Positions 35,301 to 38,334 of a stretch of DNA of 38,334 nt are shown piece by piece. This DNA is from a bacterium (GTDB lineage Bacteria > Bacteroidota > Bacteroidia > NS11-12g > UBA955): contig JAQSCZ010000011.1 of assembly GCA_029945665.1 (NCBI GenBank), forward strand, positions 16,746 through 55,079, given 5' to 3'. Position numbers and translations under genes: made by a program. Each line of letters starts with the position of its first letter. Positions within the stretch are counted from its first letter, which is position 1. Under the pieces are notes generated by a model, which saw only the letters and a list, made by a program, of their open reading frames with translations, was not told where the DNA came from and did not search any database.

Positions 35301-36697
35301 ACGATGGTTGTAATCGAAATGATACTGACAAGTTTAGCATTGCTATAAAAAATACACTCAATATTGTCTCTGCCTTACCTGTCGATACTGTTTGTTCAGG
35401 TCAAACATACGATATTAAAGCAAGCGGTAAGAATTCAGATAATGTTCCAATTAAGTTTATTTTAAAGAAAAAGAATGGAACGAATTATACCCCTGTAGAC
35501 TCCATGATTGATGTAAGCAATGCAACATTTACTGTTACTCCAACCATTACTCAAACAGATTATATTATTGTTGGTAATGATGGTTGCAATAAGAATGATA
35601 CAGACAAGTTTAGATTAATGATGCGACCGCCTATGACTTTTAACACCTATTTGGCCGACGTCGAATTGTGTAGAAAAGAAAATGTAACCTTGAGTATTTC
35701 GAGTGTTGCAGGTGGTAAATCACAAATTAGGACCTATACTTGGACAGATGCAAGTAATGGCAGTTTATTAGGAAGTGGTACAAGCGTAATAGTTACACCG
35801 ACTGGTTCTATGGATGTGGCCTTATCTGTTGATGATGGTTGCTCGACACCAATAAAAGACACTGCCAGAATATTTGTAGCTCCTGTTGTGAGTGACTCAA
35901 CCTTGGCTATTGACCTCGCAGGTTGTGAACCCTATTCTACTGTTTTCAAATTTCCAATTACAGTTGCTCAAACCATTGTAACAAAATTTAATTGGGTTTG
36001 GTATTTTGATAATGCTTTATTCACGAGCACTGCATCTATTGGAGGACAAACACATACCGATATACCAAGAACCTATAACACTGCAGGCACTTACAATGGA
36101 AAAGTAGAAATGGTATTATCCAATGGAAAAAAATGTTATTCATTTAATCAGCCAATCAATGTTTGGAAACAAGCTATTGCGGAATTTAGTTATTCACCAA
36201 TACAAATTGATATTATAGAACCATTGGTAACCTTTACTAATAAATCAATTGGTGCAACCAATTATATCTGGGATTTTGGCGACAAATCACCTTTGGATTA
36301 TCAAGACAACCCCACCCATAGCTACACTGATACTGGTGATTTTATTGTGACTTTAGTTGCTACCAATGCAGAAGGTTGTAATGATATGATAACCCATAAA
36401 TTAACAGTTTTAGATATTTTCAGAATTTGGATTCCCACAGCTTTCTCACCAAATTTAGATGAATTCAATTCTTTTTGGGCGCCAAATGTTACCTCAATGG
36501 AAAAGATGGAATTTGAGATTTTCAACAGATGGGGTGAACAGGTTTTCAAAAGCGATGGCAGTTTAAAATGGACTGGACAATATACCAATAAACCTGATGT
36601 GCCTTGTTCTGAGGGTATTTACTATTATCACATCAAAGTACGCGATAATAGAAAACATTGGCACTATTACAATGGTACACTTACCTTATTAAGATAA
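32372..36697 (+). CDS. Large secreted repeat protein: IgGFc-binding-like domain, Ig/PKD-like repeats, T9SS type-B C-terminal domain
   Basis: A 1,441-residue cell-surface or released protein. Signal peptide at residues 1-24 (ending MQAQ). About residues 28-400 resemble the IgGFc-binding N-terminal domain (LGKTFWLTFMEN, then WVAPIEQSLKS). From about 480 to 1,210 come Ig-like modules, several carrying a D-G-C motif (LTDGC, LSDGC, two GNDGC, VDDGC). Two modules, at about 903-994 and 995-1,086, are near-identical 92-residue repeats. A PKD domain (YIWDFGD, then HSYTDTGDF) precedes the CHU_C domain, about 1,350-1,441 (IPTAFSPN, FEIFNRWGEQVF, GIYYYHIKV), which directs export by the type IX system and anchoring. 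An adhesin role is likely but inferred. A strong terminator follows. Confidence 0.9.
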   Translation: MSRIYRIFLFFLFLGLIAKPMQAQELSTLGKTFWLTFMENNSSNTDSATAPQMKIVISSPKATSGTVKNINTGHSLPFSIGAGGGVDTVLVPSYMGYCFNSEFRSKRNRGLLVEANDTVAVSAQSTKSFTCDASLIYPIEALGVDYRILSYLGDPSGPNSNYRSAFAIVATENSTTIEITPSVNTKGGITAGTKFTIVLNKGESYQVQASTNRLDLSGTLVQALNCKKIAVFGGSSRSAIGPPGSSCASSYDHLYEQMMPINLWGKKFIIAPTIWSKARLRKWELIKVVSNTNNTIVRFNNRPVKIINAGFSDTFWIDSSRCKNTLITANRAVGVCQYASSEACDGGGFFGGGTDTDPMMMWVAPIEQSLKSLNFSCENALTINKFFLNVYVKTAYRSTFRLDGVTPTAPWQLVNNDTSYSYIQQSGLTQGKHNITSPYGFSAMLYAYGDHGSYGYNAGSSVKALSFYMTAAGKSSSDFELDTPYYVACQGTSIPFDVSTSYGPKSWKWVLFNPSGIVTKTTKSFSYTFNDTGFIKLMAITERQPIGVCNGISKDTLINYIKVFAKPKIRLMADTLICKGNSFYITSKTDGDTNYTFTPSTWLSCNKCYSPMCTPLMDTSYTVVATTKGCTPSRDTFKVKIRDSLFLFKSNDTTICRGTNTTLKASAIGGNLTGHSIAWDNGLGNGLTKVVAPKVTTTYRMILTDGCTKDGNGNLYADTNYIKVTVLDSLKITMPNDTSVCEGNTVTFKVKIAGGVESASVVKWDNGLGTGISKTVTAGTNTITYKAVLSDGCTVPKDSGYVKLIVRPYIKIDTILYQSPVCRNTIFKVSLKLSGGDSTGYRVRLLNSTYSNPGQIIDSVKNTAYPSFNIKIPDDSKFKIAFDQACNSHTAPLKPFNVAIKKTLNIVSTLPFDSVCRGQNYDIKATGSNSDNISIKFILKKKNGANYTAIDSMIDLGNASFKLTPPIIPADYIIIGNDGCNRNDTDKFSIAIKNTLNIVSALPVDTVCSGQTYDIKASGKNSDNVPIKFILKKKNGTNYTPVDSMIDVSNATFTVTPTITQTDYIIVGNDGCNKNDTDKFRLMMRPPMTFNTYLADVELCRKENVTLSISSVAGGKSQIRTYTWTDASNGSLLGSGTSVIVTPTGSMDVALSVDDGCSTPIKDTARIFVAPVVSDSTLAIDLAGCEPYSTVFKFPITVAQTIVTKFNWVWYFDNALFTSTASIGGQTHTDIPRTYNTAGTYNGKVEMVLSNGKKCYSFNQPINVWKQAIAEFSYSPIQIDIIEPLVTFTNKSIGATNYIWDFGDKSPLDYQDNPTHSYTDTGDFIVTLVATNAEGCNDMITHKLTVLDIFRIWIPTAFSPNLDEFNSFWAPNVTSMEKMEFEIFNRWGEQVFKSDGSLKWTGQYTNKPDVPCSEGIYYYHIKVRDNRKHWHYYNGTLTLLR
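35078..35629 (+). repeat. Tandem 276-bp (92-codon) repeat inside the large surface-protein gene
   Basis: Two units, 35078-35353 and 35354-35629. Both begin TLNIVS and contain IKFILKKKNG, NYT, DSMID and end near GND-GCN-NDTDKF. They are close in protein sequence but diverged at many codon third positions, so the duplication is not very recent. Confidence 0.8.
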
Positions 36698-36709
36698 TCC
36701 AATACTTAA

Positions 36710-36743
36710 AAAAAAGCCCTTAACTAATACTAAGGGCTTTTTT
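36710..36743 (+). terminator. Rho-independent terminator after the large surface protein
   Basis: AAAAAAGCCCTTA and TAAGGGCTTTTTT pair across an 8-nt loop (ACTAATAC), with a T-rich run following. It starts 13 bp after the stop. It is the strongest terminator in the window and could act in both directions. Confidence 0.85.
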
Positions 36744-37091
36744 TATTTAATTAACGTGAGTTGGGGTTAAGTGTATCAATTAAATATGATGTCTCAAATA
36801 TTTTAATCATATCATTTTCTTCTCCTATAGCTTCGCTGCGACTTTGTGGTTTGTTTGGGTAAAAGGGATACAAACTTAGCTGAAGGCGTTTTCATGAGCT
36901 TGCGAATAAAAACCACCACGTATGGAAAATTTCAATTGGTCTTTTCTTACAGGCCCGCCTTTCATCCCTAACTATGCATGGGTTGGCTCAGCCCCTAGTT
37001 TTAGTTCCTAAATATATTTTAACTTTACTAACGTGAGTTCGATTTAAGTATATTAGGTAAATATCAAATATTTTATCATATTAATTTCCTT

Positions 37092-37119
37092 CTACTTTTT
37101 TGTTTGGACAAAAAAGTAG
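37092..37119. repeat. Perfect 11-bp-stem hairpin within the composite repeat
   Basis: CTACTTTTTTG (37092-37102) and CAAAAAAGTAG (37109-37119) flank the loop TTTGGA. It occurs in the second copy of the composite unit only; the first copy has unrelated sequence there. It could act as a bidirectional terminator. Confidence 0.65.
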
Positions 37120-37174
37120 CAAAAAAACCACCACGCATAGAAAATTTCAATTGGTCTTCTCGCACAGGCCCGCC

Positions 37175-37514
37175 CTTCATCCCTGACCAATTAAAATTTT
37201 TACGCATGCGTGGACCCAGCCCGCAGATCCTGCCCTCGATAAAAATTGTATAATTTTAGTAGGAAGTAGTTTTAGTTAAGGTTTTTTTTAAATTCGCACA
37301 AATCTTCATCCCTGACCAATTAAAATTTTTACGTTCCGGTGGAAATCGGGATGGACCCAACGCGCAGATCTTGCCTTCGATAAAAGTTGTACAATTTTAA
37401 TAGGTAGTGGTTATTGTTATTTTATATTGACCAAATCTTCATTACGGTCTTATTAAAATTTTTACGTCCCGATATCAATCGGGATGGACCCAGCCCGCAG
37501 AGTCGTCCTAAAAT
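37175..37514. repeat. Three tandem copies of a roughly 130-bp unit with changing hairpins
   Basis: Unit starts at 37175, 37304 and 37437 (periods 129 and 133; the third is partial). Each has TTAAAATTTTTACG, then a variable inverted repeat, then TGGACCCA, CGCGCAG or CCCGCAG. The variable part is ACGCATGCGT (a perfect 10-bp palindrome) in unit 1, a degenerate form in unit 2, and TCCCGAT-ATCA-ATCGGGA in unit 3. A degraded fourth relative begins near 36959. Confidence 0.75.
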
Positions 37515-37649
37515 GCTAATTTAAATTTACAATTTATTTACTTCGATTACCTCTTTTAATATTATTTACACAATATTGTAGCAAAATAGTTAAATAACTA
37601 AATATAGTTGTATTTACTTCCTTAATCCGAACTCACGTTAAATATCTTA

Positions 37650-38279
37650 TTAATACAATTTATAAATCTCCATTATGTTTTTAAGGATATCGGGGAAATT
37701 AATTTTCAAATCGATGAGTTTACCCGAATATATATCAAAGACCCAGCCATGAACACTTATTTTTCTCTCAATATAGGCTTCTTGAACAGCGGCGGTTTTT
37801 ATTAAATTAACGCACTGTTCTTGTACATTTAACTCAACTAAACGATTAAAGCGTGCATTTTCATCCTCAATTAAATTAAGTTCATCTTTGTGGGTACGAT
37901 AAACATCGCGAATACCCCTTAACCAAGGATTTAAAATGCCTAAATCTTTTGGTTGCATTGCTGCTTTGACACCACCACAATTGTAATGACCACATACAAT
38001 TACATGATTAACCTTTAAATGTCGAACAGCGTAATTCAGCACTGTCATAACATTCAAATCGACATTGTTAACTAAATTTGCAATGTTTCTATGTACGAAT
38101 ACTTCGCCAGGTTGAACACCCATCAAATCTTCGGCAGTTACTCGGCTGTCCGAACATCCGATGTACAAAAATTCTGGTTGTTGGCTAGTTGCAAGTTCTT
38201 TAAAATAATCTTTATTGAGACTAAGCTTTTCTTCGATCCATTTTTTATTATTCTCAAATATTAAATCTATTCTATCCAT
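37650..38279 (-). CDS. can: Beta-class carbonic anhydrase
   Basis: A 209-residue cytosolic zinc enzyme interconverting CO2 and bicarbonate. Zinc ligands Cys42 (in GCSDSR, with the Asp44-Arg46 dyad), His98 and Cys101 (CGHYNCGG) are all present, and the length matches the Can/CynT family. The second conserved block GEVFVHRNIAN supports the assignment. A near-consensus -7 element TATACTTG (38312-38319) lies upstream. The composite repeat region abuts the 3' end, with an inverted AACGTGAGTT end 10 bp from the stop codon. The window also encodes a gamma-class relative, so the organism has at least two carbonic-anhydrase-type proteins. Confidence 0.95.
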   Translation of the reverse strand: MDRIDLIFENNKKWIEEKLSLNKDYFKELATSQQPEFLYIGCSDSRVTAEDLMGVQPGEVFVHRNIANLVNNVDLNVMTVLNYAVRHLKVNHVIVCGHYNCGGVKAAMQPKDLGILNPWLRGIRDVYRTHKDELNLIEDENARFNRLVELNVQEQCVNLIKTAAVQEAYIERKISVHGWVFDIYSGKLIDLKINFPDILKNIMEIYKLY

Positions 38280-38334
38280 AATTAATTAATATGACTGTCA
38301 GAAAGCTTGCACAAGTATACGTAATATTGTAAAT

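Larger units (their letters stand above)
36753..37639. repeat. Composite non-coding repeat region
   Basis: About 890 bp without a credible gene. AACGTGAGTT occurs at 36753-36762 and 37030-37039 and inverted at 37630-37639. After the first two copies the sequence repeats with divergence (CAAATATTTT, then CCACCACG, TTTCAATTGGTCTT, CAGGCCCGCC and TTCATCCCT), with an unrelated middle in the first copy. A block starting CTTCAT occurs three times in tandem from 37175. The last end is 10 bp from the carbonic anhydrase stop. It looks like a non-autonomous mobile or REP-like composite element. No transposase is present. Confidence 0.7.

Noticed and set aside
37175-37514. Possible CRISPR array
   Set aside because: The units are about 130 bp and largely conserved throughout, without short repeats and unique spacers of even length, and no cas gene is nearby.
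36745-37649. Small genes or tRNAs in the long gap before the carbonic anhydrase
   Set aside because: No open frame with a sensible start, and no cloverleaf or tRNA T-arm motif was found; the content is repeats.

Overview
The window comes from a low-GC (visibly AT-rich) member of the Bacteroidota. Several independent signs agree: a 1,441-residue secreted protein ending in a gliding-motility/CHU_C type-B sorting domain and a PorV/PorQ-like outer-membrane protein (both point to a type IX secretion system), a DksA/TraR protein with the cysteine-poor finger seen in this phylum, the epimerase-like threonine dehydrogenase, a eukaryote-like 1,110-residue IleRS, and a recurring promoter element TAnnTTTG with no obvious Shine-Dalgarno sequences. 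Most of the sequence is ordinary chromosome; no rRNA, tRNA, CRISPR array, integrase or transposase gene was recognised.

Layout. 1-199 is the tail of a glycosyltransferase. 231-2792 holds mutL followed by a rhomboid protease (minus strand). 3001-4281 is a DUF2851 protein, 4320-5285 an L-threonine 3-dehydrogenase, 5358-6044 a small beta-barrel-like protein. 6109-7840 is a divergent hutI/gamma-carbonic-anhydrase pair whose start codons lie 1 bp apart, with each candidate promoter inside the other gene. 8005-12048 is a signalling block: a small XRE regulator, a frameshifted receiver-like gene, a complete single-domain response regulator and a four-PAS soluble histidine kinase. 12170-13375 is kbl, which completes threonine to glycine conversion with the dehydrogenase 7 kb away. 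13518-15904 is ftsH plus a small secreted protein, followed by a terminator and two copies of a 64-bp imperfect palindrome.

16203-19129 (minus) is tyrS, the homocysteine-binding part of a split MetH, and a PAP2-like membrane protein. 19183-20986 (plus) is an ACP-phosphodiesterase-like protein and a PorV/PorQ-like protein. 20976-23277 packs an HDAC-like deacetylase, folA and a TraB/GumN protein so tightly that convergent genes overlap. 23299-27771 is the ileS-dksA/traR-lspA operon. 27935-29566 is pruA.

The accessory part is 29690-32371: a very AT-rich minus-strand cassette encoding an XRE regulator, a 129-residue secreted protein and a 470-residue secreted protein with a CxxC thioredoxin-like front end and an unassigned C-terminal part, with an intercistronic hairpin and an operator-like palindrome. 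It is the best candidate here for an undescribed system. It is followed by the large T9SS-type surface protein (32372-36697), a strong terminator, and about 900 bp of non-coding composite repeats (36753-37639) bounded by inverted AACGTGAGTT ends, then a beta-carbonic anhydrase.

Regulation. Exact TAnnTTTG elements sit a short distance upstream of at least thirteen genes. At several (the 5358 gene, the TraB-like gene, the TTG-started AcpH-like gene) the element is so close to the start codon that a leaderless or nearly leaderless mRNA is predicted.
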